Shown here: positions 25,582 to 34,065 of the stretch, piece by piece
Position numbering within the stretch: the first letter of the stretch is position 1
Layout: each line of letters starts with the position of its first letter
Origin: Streptomyces sp. NBC_01551
GTDB taxonomy: Bacteria; Actinomycetota; Actinomycetes; Streptomycetales; Streptomycetaceae
DNA: 64,000 bases
Reading direction: 5' to 3'
Assembly (NCBI RefSeq): GCF_026339935.1
Contig: NZ_JAPEPX010000001.1
Location: 5,111,501-5,175,500, forward strand
Made by a program: the position numbers and the translations under genes
The notes under the pieces: model-generated
Told to the model about the DNA's origin: nothing
What the model saw: the letters and a program-made list of their open reading frames with translations, nothing else
The model's database searches: none

Positions 25582-28500
25582 GTGAAGCTCGGTCCAGGAG
25601 ATGCCCTGTTGGGAGGGCGCTACGAACTCCTGCGCCATCTCGACCCCCCGTTCGACGAAGGGAGGTTGTGGACGGCCAACGACAACTGGGAGTACGTCAA
25701 GCCGTACCTTCTGAAGACCTGGCACTTCTCCGAGGAGGGGCCGGATCAGGTTCAAAGAGCTTTCTGGGATGCAGAGCTGCGCTCCCTCTATCAGGTCAGG
25801 AGCAGCCCGGGCTCGGAACGTTCGCTGCTTCAGCTTCACAATGTGGGCATCGACCATGATCACCATTGTTTCGTCATGGTGTTCGAGACGAATGGCCACA
25901 GGACACTCGCCTCCATGCTCGCCGATCGGCGCAGTTGTCCCTGGCTCTCTGGACGCCCATCGGATCGGCAGTCGGTATGGAGGATGCTCGGCCGTCTGGC
26001 CTCAGGCTTGGAACTGCTGCACCAGCAGCAAGTCGTCCATCGCTGCGTGTCGGCGGAAACAGTATTCCTGGACCCGGACTCGGGCCCCGAGTCCGCACGG
26101 CTCGGTGGCTTCGAGTGGAGCGTCCGGCTGGGACGTCCTCCTGCGGCGGCACGGACCCGACGTGGGTGGGAGACTCCGCCCGAGTGGGCTTCCGGCCGAC
26201 AGGCCTTCGGCCCCGACGCGGACTGGTTCGCCTTCGGCATGCTGGCAGCTCGGTGCATGGTGGACATCGAACACTTGGGCAGCACCGCAGATCTGGCCGA
26301 GCGCTATCTGCTTGTCCAGGATCAGCTGGGCAAGGGTCTCGGAGGGGGCAGGCGCAGACGAGACGCCCATCCGGTCCCCAACAGTAGGCTGACGCAACTC
26401 GAGCGAGACGTGATCGGCAGGCTGATCGCCGAGGAGCCGACCGAGCGACTGCGTCGCGGCGACGAGGTTCAGGCATTCATCCGGGAAGTCATCGACTCAC
26501 TTGAAGAGCCGCCGGAGAGCACGGACGCCAATCAGCGTCACTTCGTCGTCGTCAACGCGGGAAACCAGCGGCTGGTGGAGGTGCTGGAAGCCCAAGGGCT
26601 GCGCAGCACACTTGGGTTGCAGCCTGGCGATGCGTTCAGTTCCAAGAACAAGGAGCACGTGACCAAGCTGCTCGGCTTCTTGTACGACGACTTCTCCGAA
26701 GGAGGCCTGCTGTCTCCCGGCCTTACGAGCGAGACGGTGGTGTTGTCGGGAAAGACCTTGCATCTTGAACTCGCCAAGCATGACGATCGCGGGAACAAGA
26801 GCTGGGAAAAGGCCTTCTGTCAGAGGGTTCTCGACTACTTCGAGGTGGATCCGCAGCGGAGCCGGGAGATTCCCGTCGGTCAACTGGCCTTCATCACCAC
26901 CCAGAGGCAGCCGGGCATCCTGGCGCCGGGGGTGAGCTGGGATCTCAAGATCCCTTCATCGGACGAAGCGAGCGAGCGGCAGAAAAACCAGGAGGATCTT
27001 GCCGAATTCATCAGGCTGACCAATCAGATCGATCTCCTGATCCGTGACGCGGAGATCTTCCGTTGCCAGGTCTCGGATGTTTGGTACCGGGAAGACGGCA
27101 GTATCTCCTGGATCGAAGTGCAGGAGATGCCGAGGCATCACCTGCCCTTGGAGATGTTCAAGCCCGACGGTGGCATGGCGGCCTTTCTGCTCCGGGACAT
27201 GTACAGCGGAAAGTCGGGAAGCAACGAGATCGAGCTGTGTCCTGCGGACTTCGAGGGGCTGCGGAGCGTCTCGCCGGCTGACGGTCACTGGGAGCTGGTG
27301 GACGCCTACGTCACGGACGAGACGGTGAGGCTTCGGCCCGCCGGCGCTCTGGCAGGCACTGTTGGTCTCGACGGGCACAAGGGCGGTGGCGCCGAAGGGC
27401 CCCGGTTGGGGCAGGAGTACGTGCTGCGCACCAAAGGCCTCTATCGGCAGCTCCAGTTGATTCGGCGCAGGAAGAAGGCGATCGAGAGACTGGCGGACCA
27501 CACGTACCTGCTGGCGAGCCTGTCAAACCCCGGCCAGGTCTTCATGGACAGCGGGGCGCTGCCGGTCGGGCTCGACGGGCGGACCGTCGATGCCAGCAAA
27601 CGCACTCAGATCGGCGCCATCCTCGGAACGCGGCCGATCTACACGGTGCAGGGCCCTCCCGGCACCGGCAAGACGCACATGGCCGCCTGGCTCCTGCGCG
27701 AGATCCTCGCCGAGGACCCGATGGCCCAGATCCTCATCACGGCCCAGGCACATTCGGCGGTGGACGTGCTGAGGGCCAAGGTCGAGAGCGAGGCGTTCAA
27801 GGGCATTCCGGAGGAGAGTCGACCGCTGTCGATCAGGTTGCGCAGGACCGTGGATCCGCGCCGGACGACCGACTCGCAGGACGAGCGGTGGTCGGTCCGG
27901 TACGTGGCTCGAGAGCTCCTGGACAGCACCATCACGAGGCTGGAATCGCTGCAAGCAGAGGAACCCTTGTCCGAGGTGTCCGCCACATGGCTGGAAGCCT
28001 GCAGGACCATGCGTCGGGAGATCGACACCCAGGACGCATCCCAAGCAAACGAGTTCAGGGAACTCGTACGGCGGAGCGCCAGCATCACCTACAGCAGCGC
28101 GAGCGACGGCGACCTGGCGGGGCTGGCCGGTGAAGTCAGCTACGACTGGTCGATCGTCGAAGAAGCCGGAAAGGCTCACGGCTTCGAATTGGCTCTGCCG
28201 CTCTACCTCGGTCACAGGTGGCTGCTGATCGGAGATCCCCAGCAGCTGCCGCCCTACCGGATGGAGGACTACCAGAAGGCGCTTTCCAACCTGGAGCGGG
28301 TCGTACAGGCCCTGCGCGACCTTGAGGGCGCCGACCGATTGATCGACCGGGAATTGCTCAACCGGTGGCGCGACAAGGCAGGCGAGGAGAAGAAGTACTT
28401 CACTGAGTACTGCAGGCGGTGGCTGACCTTCTTCGGGCAGCTGCACCGCCTGTGCACCGCCCATGAGCCCGAGGAAGGCCTGCTCACGGGGCAATACCGC

Positions 28501-29340
28501 ATGCATCCGGACATCGGCGATCTCGTCTCGCAGACGTATTACAAGGGAAAACTGCAGCACCACACCCACGACCGGGCTCCGCACGGTCTGACCGCCCCTG
28601 CGGAACTGGAAGGCAAGGCTGTCGTCTGGCTGGATCTCCCGGCCGCCTCGGTCGACCCGCGCACGGCGGAGACGGCTCAGCCCAAGTACCGCAACGAGGC
28701 CGAAGCACACGCCCTGGAGGTCTTCCTCCGCTCGCTGAGGGGCGATCCGACGCGCCCCGTGGACCTGGCTGTCCTGTCGCCCTACGCCCAGCAGGTGGTC
28801 GTACTGGGGAAACACCTTCGCAGGCCCGAGATGCGCGCCGAGCTGCTGCGCAACGGAATCGCCCTTGCTCCCGACCCCCGGGGCGCCGACGGCGGGCACA
28901 GCGCCAGGGCCGGCGATCCGAACAAGGGAGGCGTCTTCACCGTCGACTCGTTCCAAGGCAATCAGTCGGAGATCGTGGCGGTGAGCCTGGTCCGCAACAA
29001 CATGAAGCAACCGGGCCAGGGCCTGGGCTTCCTCAAGGCGACATCGCGGATGAACGTCCTCATCTCACGTGCCGAACGCCTCTTGGTACTGGTCGGCTCG
29101 TGGGACTTCTTCCGAGCCCAGGTGTCGGACGTTCCACGCGACGAGCGGCAGTACGACGAACTGCGCCACGTGGCCGTTCTGGTGGACAGGTTCGAGAAGC
29201 TGTTCGCCGAGGGCCGGGCGGTTCGGGTGGCCGCGGACCTGACCGGCCTGGATGAGCGGATTCAACAGGCCAAGGCTCAGCGCAGCGGGCACAGAAGCGA
29301 GGCACACGCGAACAAGCAGCGAGAAGGGGACCGACTGTGA
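25582..29340 (+). CDS. mkoA: MkoA-like protein: pseudokinase plus Upf1/COG1112 superfamily 1 helicase (type I Mokosh-like)
   Basis: The 1252-residue product starts at GTG 25582 with AAGGAGG six bases upstream. Residues 10-310 resemble a Ser/Thr kinase fold (GGRYELLRHLDPPFDEG, LLKTW). The HRD motif reads HRC (153-155) and DFG reads GGF (175-177), so both catalytic aspartates are gone. Residues about 640-1200 are a Dna2/NAM7/Upf1-type helicase: Walker A GPPGTGKT (691-698), VEEAGK (859-864), QYRMHPD (971-977), DSFQGNQ (1122-1128) and MNVLISRA. A kinase-like domain on a COG1112 helicase, next to a PLD-domain gene, is the type I Mokosh antiphage arrangement. GC content is lower than in neighbours (32 of 60 bases at 26641-26700), suggesting transfer. 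The middle region, 310-640, is unrecognised. Confidence 0.72.
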   Translation: MKLGPGDALLGGRYELLRHLDPPFDEGRLWTANDNWEYVKPYLLKTWHFSEEGPDQVQRAFWDAELRSLYQVRSSPGSERSLLQLHNVGIDHDHHCFVMVFETNGHRTLASMLADRRSCPWLSGRPSDRQSVWRMLGRLASGLELLHQQQVVHRCVSAETVFLDPDSGPESARLGGFEWSVRLGRPPAAARTRRGWETPPEWASGRQAFGPDADWFAFGMLAARCMVDIEHLGSTADLAERYLLVQDQLGKGLGGGRRRRDAHPVPNSRLTQLERDVIGRLIAEEPTERLRRGDEVQAFIREVIDSLEEPPESTDANQRHFVVVNAGNQRLVEVLEAQGLRSTLGLQPGDAFSSKNKEHVTKLLGFLYDDFSEGGLLSPGLTSETVVLSGKTLHLELAKHDDRGNKSWEKAFCQRVLDYFEVDPQRSREIPVGQLAFITTQRQPGILAPGVSWDLKIPSSDEASERQKNQEDLAEFIRLTNQIDLLIRDAEIFRCQVSDVWYREDGSISWIEVQEMPRHHLPLEMFKPDGGMAAFLLRDMYSGKSGSNEIELCPADFEGLRSVSPADGHWELVDAYVTDETVRLRPAGALAGTVGLDGHKGGGAEGPRLGQEYVLRTKGLYRQLQLIRRRKKAIERLADHTYLLASLSNPGQVFMDSGALPVGLDGRTVDASKRTQIGAILGTRPIYTVQGPPGTGKTHMAAWLLREILAEDPMAQILITAQAHSAVDVLRAKVESEAFKGIPEESRPLSIRLRRTVDPRRTTDSQDERWSVRYVARELLDSTITRLESLQAEEPLSEVSATWLEACRTMRREIDTQDASQANEFRELVRRSASITYSSASDGDLAGLAGEVSYDWSIVEEAGKAHGFELALPLYLGHRWLLIGDPQQLPPYRMEDYQKALSNLERVVQALRDLEGADRLIDRELLNRWRDKAGEEKKYFTEYCRRWLTFFGQLHRLCTAHEPEEGLLTGQYRMHPDIGDLVSQTYYKGKLQHHTHDRAPHGLTAPAELEGKAVVWLDLPAASVDPRTAETAQPKYRNEAEAHALEVFLRSLRGDPTRPVDLAVLSPYAQQVVVLGKHLRRPEMRAELLRNGIALAPDPRGADGGHSARAGDPNKGGVFTVDSFQGNQSEIVAVSLVRNNMKQPGQGLGFLKATSRMNVLISRAERLLVLVGSWDFFRAQVSDVPRDERQYDELRHVAVLVDRFEKLFAEGRAVRVAADLTGLDERIQQAKAQRSGHRSEAHANKQREGDRL

Positions 29341-31037
29341 TCCACGTTCTGTTGCCACTGGACGTCTTCCGCGTCTCGTACGACGTGGCGGTGGGGCGTC
29401 CGTACAGCAGGCTGGAAGAGCTGCTGCTGAGGCTCATCAGCAAGGATCAGGGCGAAGAGGGCCGCACCTTCCAGGAACTCCGCCAGGCGTTCCAAGTACA
29501 CGACAGGTTGCTCATCGAGGGGCTGGTGACGCTGCTCCGCGAGGGGTGGGCGGCCATGGTGCAGAGCGACCAGGAGATCCGTTACGTGGCCACCCGCGAG
29601 GGGCTGCTAACCATCTCCAGCAGTCGTCGGCCGGCCAGCCTGCGCGTCCAGCGAAGGCAGACGAGCATTGTGCGAGAACTGCTCAGCTGCCAGCTCGCCC
29701 GCCTCTCCGACCTCGAAGTGCTCCGCACGGAGGAAGTCCGCCGGAAGACCAACCGGGGATCGGTCAGTTTCGCCCTTAGGGGACGGCACCACCGCAAGAC
29801 TCTCAACGGAGGGGAAACCGAGGGGCTGCTCCCGCGGAACGCGGACGAGCAGCAGTGGATCCGCCGTATCGACAGCAACGCGAAGTTGGCGCGAGGAAAG
29901 TACTACCTACCCCTCCGGGTGGATCTGGAGGAAGGAACAGTGCTGGGCCTGCCCGGCAACTGGAGCCACCTCGCCCCTCTGGCACTGGAGGAGACCGAGC
30001 AGCAGTACCAGGACCTCGCGGTCGGCTCCGACGCCCAGGAACGGTTCGACAGGATGCTCAAGGAGTGGGAGAAGGACCGCAGTCATGTCCGGCGTTCCAG
30101 CGGATCTCCCGCCCCCCGGGCGGAACTGGCCGCGATGCCCTGCGCCGAAGCGGCGCTGTCTGCGGGCGGCAGCCGCCGACTCGCCGAGCGCGCCCTGGAA
30201 CGCGCCACCGGTCATGTACTGATCGTGGCCTCGCAGCTGGATGACGCTCAGGCCGCCCGTGTGACCGAGGTGGCCGCAGGTCTGCAGAGCCGCGGCGTGA
30301 GCGTCGATGTCCTGTGGTCCTGTGCCGACGCGGAGGAAGGGCTGCGCAAGCGCCTGGCCAACGCACTCGGGTCGTCACGCGGGAAGGCGACACCCGGAAA
30401 GATCTTCTTCAACAGGACGCCGACGGAGGCCATGGCGGACTTCGTACTGGCAGCCACGGATGACGGGCCGGTGGCCGTGTTGGGTGCCGGGTTGTTGTCC
30501 GGGGCGACGCAGGAACACACCCTGAGCCCTGCCGTGCTCGTCGACGACGTGCGAGGGCTGAGCACTCTGGCACTGCTCGCCTCGGGCTGGTGGCAGGAGA
30601 GCCCCGACGACAACGCGGAGCTGACGGCGAGCCGTTGGCGTCACCTGGCGGAGAAGTGGGTTGAGGAAGCAGCGCTGAGCCGAGCGGCTCCGGGTGTGGA
30701 GGAGGTCGAGGAGTCCTGGGATCTGTCGACACCGCTCCTCCCCTCGCCAGGCTCCGGTGAGGACGGGGGGAGCAGCCTCTCCCTGCTCATCGGCGCTCAG
30801 GGGGCTGCGGCCCGGGAGAGGGTCATGCAGACCGATGGCTCAGCGACGCAGCGTCTGGGGCAGCCCTGGGATCCGGTGCAGGTAGCGGCAACGGCCGGCG
30901 AATGGGTCGTCGGCGTGGCCAGGCAGTCGGTCTCGGCGCTCGCCTTCCAGCTCCGCGGCCGCCTCGCCGCCGAACTGTGGCAGCAGGCCGGCGATGAACG
31001 CGATCGAGCAGGATCAGCCGACCGCCTTCCAGGCTGA
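29337..31037 (+). CDS. mkoB: MkoB-like protein: winged helix plus degenerate PLD-like domain
   Basis: The 566-residue product begins with GTG 29337 overlapping the upstream stop by four bases, so it is translationally coupled to the helicase gene. Residues about 25-100 look like a winged helix (FQELRQAFQVHDRLLIEGL). Residues 110-250 are charged and unrecognised. About 290-420 resembles a phospholipase D half: GHVLIVASQLDDAQAARVTE, GVSVDVLWS, then DDGPVAVLGAGLLSG in the position of the Asp-x-Gly-Ser end of an HKD motif. The expected His-x-Lys is replaced (TEAMADFVLAATDDG, residues 363-377). By position it would be the PLD effector of Mokosh, but catalysis as a nuclease is doubtful. The last 100 residues are low-complexity then helical. 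Confidence 0.6.
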   Translation: MIHVLLPLDVFRVSYDVAVGRPYSRLEELLLRLISKDQGEEGRTFQELRQAFQVHDRLLIEGLVTLLREGWAAMVQSDQEIRYVATREGLLTISSSRRPASLRVQRRQTSIVRELLSCQLARLSDLEVLRTEEVRRKTNRGSVSFALRGRHHRKTLNGGETEGLLPRNADEQQWIRRIDSNAKLARGKYYLPLRVDLEEGTVLGLPGNWSHLAPLALEETEQQYQDLAVGSDAQERFDRMLKEWEKDRSHVRRSSGSPAPRAELAAMPCAEAALSAGGSRRLAERALERATGHVLIVASQLDDAQAARVTEVAAGLQSRGVSVDVLWSCADAEEGLRKRLANALGSSRGKATPGKIFFNRTPTEAMADFVLAATDDGPVAVLGAGLLSGATQEHTLSPAVLVDDVRGLSTLALLASGWWQESPDDNAELTASRWRHLAEKWVEEAALSRAAPGVEEVEESWDLSTPLLPSPGSGEDGGSSLSLLIGAQGAAARERVMQTDGSATQRLGQPWDPVQVAATAGEWVVGVARQSVSALAFQLRGRLAAELWQQAGDERDRAGSADRLPG

Positions 31038-31048
31038 CGAACGTGTGT

Positions 31049-31084
31049 GACGAGGGCCTCCACCTTGCCGTCGAGGCCCTCGTC
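31049..31084 (+). terminator. Hairpin terminator at right border of the island
   Basis: An 11-bp perfect stem (GACGAGGGCCT / AGGCCCTCGTC) with a 14-base loop starts 12 bases after the mkoB-like stop. No T-tract follows, as is common in streptomycetes. Confidence 0.6.
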
Positions 31085-31196
31085 GGAACCAGGTTGTAGC
31101 GTGTTCATGCCGAGAGCCTGTCAGTTCTGGCCGTCCCATCTCGGCGGCGGAGAAAGGGTGTTGGTGCGGCCTATCATGCGATGATCATTCGTCGTC

Positions 31197-31991
31197 ATGG
31201 GGGACCACACCGTGAGTACGCGCGTACGCAGACCCGCCGCTCGACCGGGCAATGACGCCAGGAACGGCTGTGTCAGCCTCCTGCTGCTGCCCTTTCAGCT
31301 CGCGGCGCGGATCCACCGGCCCGCGCGGCCGGACCGGATCGTCGACGGCGCCATCGAGCGCGCGCAGATCGCCCGGACCGCCGTCGGCGTCATCGCCACC
31401 TGCTGGCTGGTCTACGCGTACCCGCTGCGCGAATCGGCCGGGGCCGTCCTCGGCGACAAGCTGACCGAGGTCCTCGTCAGTGCCGGCCTCCTCCTCGTCC
31501 TCGGGCCCCTCGCGCTCGTCGCGTTCGTGTGCGCCGCCCGCCGGCCCGGGCCGGCGTTCTACCGGGCCCGGCTGCGCGGGCCGCTCACCGCGCTCGGCTC
31601 GCTCTTCGGGACCGTGTTCCTGATGTGGCTCGTCCCCAACGGGTTCGGCGCCGTGCCCGGCGGCCTCGGCTCCGTGCTGAGCCTGGTGGGCGGGATCGGC
31701 TACCTCTTCCTGGTGCCGTTCGCGCTCGCCTCCGCCGTGTTCTGCGTCCACTTCACCTTCCGCACCGCCGACGTCCACGAGGTGCTGCCGCCGCTCGTCT
31801 CCCCGGTGCTGGTGTGGGCCATGGCGTTCTTCCAGCTCTTCGACACCCCGCCGGTCGCCGCACCGCTCGGGGTGCGGATCCTGTTCCTCGTCGGCCCGCC
31901 GCTGTCGGTGACGGCGCTGTCGGCCTGGGAGTTGCGGCGGCTGCGCGCGTACTACGGGATCACCCTGCGCGGGGCGCTCGGCCGCGGGTAG
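31197..31991 (+). CDS. Multi-pass membrane protein, unrecognised family
   Basis: The product is a protein of about 264 residues. Five or so hydrophobic segments lie between residues 60 and 245: TAVGVIATCWLVYAYPL, LVSAGLLLVLGPLALVAF, LGSLFGTVFLMWLV, VGGIGYLFLVPFALASAVF and SPVLVWAMAFFQLF. The family is not recognised. Either ATG 31197 or GTG 31212 could be the start; GTG has GGGGGA eight bases upstream and removes five residues. It returns to the high G+C and codon bias of the core genome, so it marks the end of the island. It is convergent with the VOC gene. Confidence 0.7.
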   Translation: MGDHTVSTRVRRPAARPGNDARNGCVSLLLLPFQLAARIHRPARPDRIVDGAIERAQIARTAVGVIATCWLVYAYPLRESAGAVLGDKLTEVLVSAGLLLVLGPLALVAFVCAARRPGPAFYRARLRGPLTALGSLFGTVFLMWLVPNGFGAVPGGLGSVLSLVGGIGYLFLVPFALASAVFCVHFTFRTADVHEVLPPLVSPVLVWAMAFFQLFDTPPVAAPLGVRILFLVGPPLSVTALSAWELRRLRAYYGITLRGALGRG

Positions 31992-32005
31992 GGCCCGCCC
32001 GGCGG

Positions 32006-32791
32006 TCAGTGCGTGGTGCGGATGACGGTGAAGACCGCGCCCTCCGGGTCCGCGACCGTGGCGTGGCGGCCGCCCGGGCCCTCGTGGGGCGGCTGGACCA
32101 CGGTGCCGCCGAGCAGTTCGACGCGGGCGGCCGCCTCGTCGGGGTCCGCCACCTCGAAGTACGTCATCCAGTGCGGGCCCCGGTCGTGCGGCAGCGAGCG
32201 GCCGACGCCGTGTACGGCGGCCACCGGCTCGCCCTGCAGCCGCAGGGTCAGGTAGTCGAAGTCCTCCGAGGACTCGGGGTGGGCCTTGGCCTCGTGGCCG
32301 AAGACGTGCTCGTAGAACTTCCCGACCGTGGAGGTGTCCTGGGTGACCAGCTCGTTCCACACCGGGGTGCCCGGGCGCCCGTGCAGCAGGGTGCCCATGT
32401 GGGTCTCGGCCTGCCAGATGCCGAAGATCGCGCCCAGCGGGTCCGAGCAGATCGCCATCCGGCCCGCGATGCCGGCGTCCAGCGGGCCCACCGCCACGGT
32501 GCCGCCGCAGCAGCGGACGGACTCGGCGGTGGCGTCGGCGTCGTCCGTCGCGAGGTACGTCGTCCAGGCCACCGGAAGGTGCCGGTCCGGCGGCATCTGC
32601 CCGATGCCGGCGACCTCGCGGCCGTCGAGCAGGGCCCGGACGTACGGGCCGAGCTGCCCGGGGCCGGGTTCGTACTCCCAGCCGAAGAGGTCGGTGTAGA
32701 ACTCCTCGGTGGAGCCGAGGCTGTGCACCATCAGGCTCACCCAGCACGGCGTGCCGGGCGGGCGCCGCGTCGCTTCCGAAGCCTCGGTCAT
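32006..32791 (-). CDS. Tandem VOC/glyoxalase-fold protein
   Basis: The 261-residue product contains two vicinal oxygen chelate half-domains, residues 10-125 and 135-261. The first begins PCWVSLMVHSLGSTEEFYTD and the second PVWNELVTQDTSTVGKFYEH; each is followed by beta strands such as GPHWMTYFEVADPDEAAARV. Metal-binding residues of glyoxalase I are not clearly conserved. Streptomyces relatives are annotated as hydroxylases or as antibiotic-binding proteins; no substrate can be assigned. It is divergent from the rhodanese gene, with about 175 bases between the starts. Confidence 0.82.
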   Translation of the reverse strand: MTEASEATRRPPGTPCWVSLMVHSLGSTEEFYTDLFGWEYEPGPGQLGPYVRALLDGREVAGIGQMPPDRHLPVAWTTYLATDDADATAESVRCCGGTVAVGPLDAGIAGRMAICSDPLGAIFGIWQAETHMGTLLHGRPGTPVWNELVTQDTSTVGKFYEHVFGHEAKAHPESSEDFDYLTLRLQGEPVAAVHGVGRSLPHDRGPHWMTYFEVADPDEAAARVELLGGTVVQPPHEGPGGRHATVADPEGAVFTVIRTTH

Positions 32792-32966
32792 GTCAGGCGT
32801 CTCCTCCGTCGTAGCGCGTGTCCCGGGGTGATGCTTCCACTACGGAGGGCTCGGCGCGCCCCGACCGGCCGGGTTTTCGCGGTGCGCGGGGAGATGACCG
32901 AATCGGTGCGGCGTGTGGATGTCCGGCTTGTTACACGGGGTGCGGGGCGGGGAGGAAGATGGGCCC

Positions 32967-33803
32967 ATGACTGCGATCCTCTCTGCTTCCGAACTGATGA
33001 GCGAACTGGCCGGCTCCCGGCCGCCGGTGCTCCTGGACATCCGCTGGCAGCTCGGCGGCCCCGACCAGCGTCCCGCGTACGAGGCGGGGCACATCCCGGG
33101 TGCGGTGTACGTCGACCTCGACCGCGAACTGGCCGGTCCGGCGGGGTCCGGAGGCCGGCACCCGCTGCCGGACCCGGAGGCGTTCGGGGCGGTGATGCGG
33201 CGCGCCGGGGTCTCGGCGGGGGCGCCGGTGGTCGTGTACGACGGCGGTCTGGGCTGGGCGGCGGCACGCGCGTGGTGGCTGTTGCGCTGGACGGGGCACG
33301 CGGAGGTGCGGGTGCTGGACGGGGGCCTGGACGCGTGGACCGCGGCGGGTGGTGCGGTGTCCGCTGACGCGGTGTCCCCGATGGAGGGCGATTTCAAGCC
33401 AACTCCGGGCGGGCTGGGGCTGCTGGACGCGGATGGCGCGGCGGCACTGGCCCGGGAGGGGGTCCTGCTGGACGCGCGGGCAGGGGAGCGGTACCGGGGC
33501 GAGGTCGAGCCGATCGACCGGGTCGGCGGGCACATTCCGGGGGCGGTGTCGGCGCCGACGTCGGAGAACGTGGGGGCGGACGGGCGGTTCCTGCCGGGTG
33601 CGGTGCTGCGGGGGCGGTTCGAGGGGCTGGGGGCTTCGGGTGACGTCCCCGTCGGGGTGTACTGCGGGTCGGGTGTCTCCGGTGCGCATGAGGTGCTCGC
33701 GCTGGAGGTGGCCGGGGTCGCGGCCGCGTTGTACGCGGGCAGCTGGTCGCAGTGGTCCTCGGACCCGGACCGGCCGGTCGCGACCGGGCCGCTGCCGCAG
33801 TAG
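32967..33803 (+). CDS. Tandem-rhodanese sulfurtransferase
   Basis: The 278-residue product starts at ATG 32967, with GGAGGAA upstream. There are two rhodanese domains: an N-terminal structural one (DIRWQLGGPDQRPAYEAGHI) and a C-terminal catalytic one with the persulfide cysteine in VYCGSGVSGA. The CGSGVS loop fits the 3-mercaptopyruvate or thiosulfate sulfurtransferase type rather than clearly separating the two. The enzyme moves sulfane sulfur to thiol acceptors or cyanide in the cytoplasm. The repeated element at 33903-34056 follows its stop codon. Confidence 0.9.
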   Translation: MTAILSASELMSELAGSRPPVLLDIRWQLGGPDQRPAYEAGHIPGAVYVDLDRELAGPAGSGGRHPLPDPEAFGAVMRRAGVSAGAPVVVYDGGLGWAAARAWWLLRWTGHAEVRVLDGGLDAWTAAGGAVSADAVSPMEGDFKPTPGGLGLLDADGAAALAREGVLLDARAGERYRGEVEPIDRVGGHIPGAVSAPTSENVGADGRFLPGAVLRGRFEGLGASGDVPVGVYCGSGVSGAHEVLALEVAGVAAALYAGSWSQWSSDPDRPVATGPLPQ

Positions 33804-33902
33804 CGCAGGCGCCACCGCCGCCACCCGTCCGGGGGTTGCCCCCGGGCGCCGCGAACGCTGCTCGGCTGGGGTGGGCGTCGGCCGGGTTGCCCCGGCGGGC
33901 AC

Positions 33903-33919
33903 CTGGGGCTCCGCCCCAG
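33903..33919. terminator. Short hairpin leading the repeat block
   Basis: CTGGGGC and GCCCCAG form a 7-bp stem around a TCC loop. The same hairpin-plus-repeat layout recurs at 59455-59503, which suggests a shared 3'-end element of transcripts. Confidence 0.5.
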
Positions 33920-33927
33920 ACCCCGCG

Positions 33928-34056
33928 CCTCAAACGCCGGCGGGGCTGGATTTACCCCGGCGCCTCAAACGCCGGCGGGGCTGGATTTACCCCGGCGCCT
34001 CAAACGCCGGCGGGGCTGGATTTACCCCCGCGCCTCAAACGTCGGCGGGGCTGGAG
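33928..34056. repeat. 35-bp tandem repeat, about 3.7 copies
   Basis: A unit beginning CCTCAAACGCCGGCGGGGCT recurs exactly every 35 bases at 33928, 33963 and 33998. A fourth, shortened and diverged copy begins at 34033 (GTCGG for GCCGG). It fills the gap between the convergent rhodanese and sepH genes. A related single copy lies at 59482 between two other convergent genes. There are no variable spacers, so this is not a CRISPR array. Confidence 0.95.
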
Positions 34057-34065
34057 TTGCCGGGG

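Noticed and set aside
25582..31037. Assignment as DISARM, Zorya or BREX
   Set aside because: No methyltransferase, DUF1998 helicase, ZorAB motor or PglZ-type genes are present; the two-gene content fits Mokosh better.
33928..34056. CRISPR-like array
   Set aside because: The repeats are directly abutting with no unique spacers, there are fewer than four full units, and no cas genes are near.
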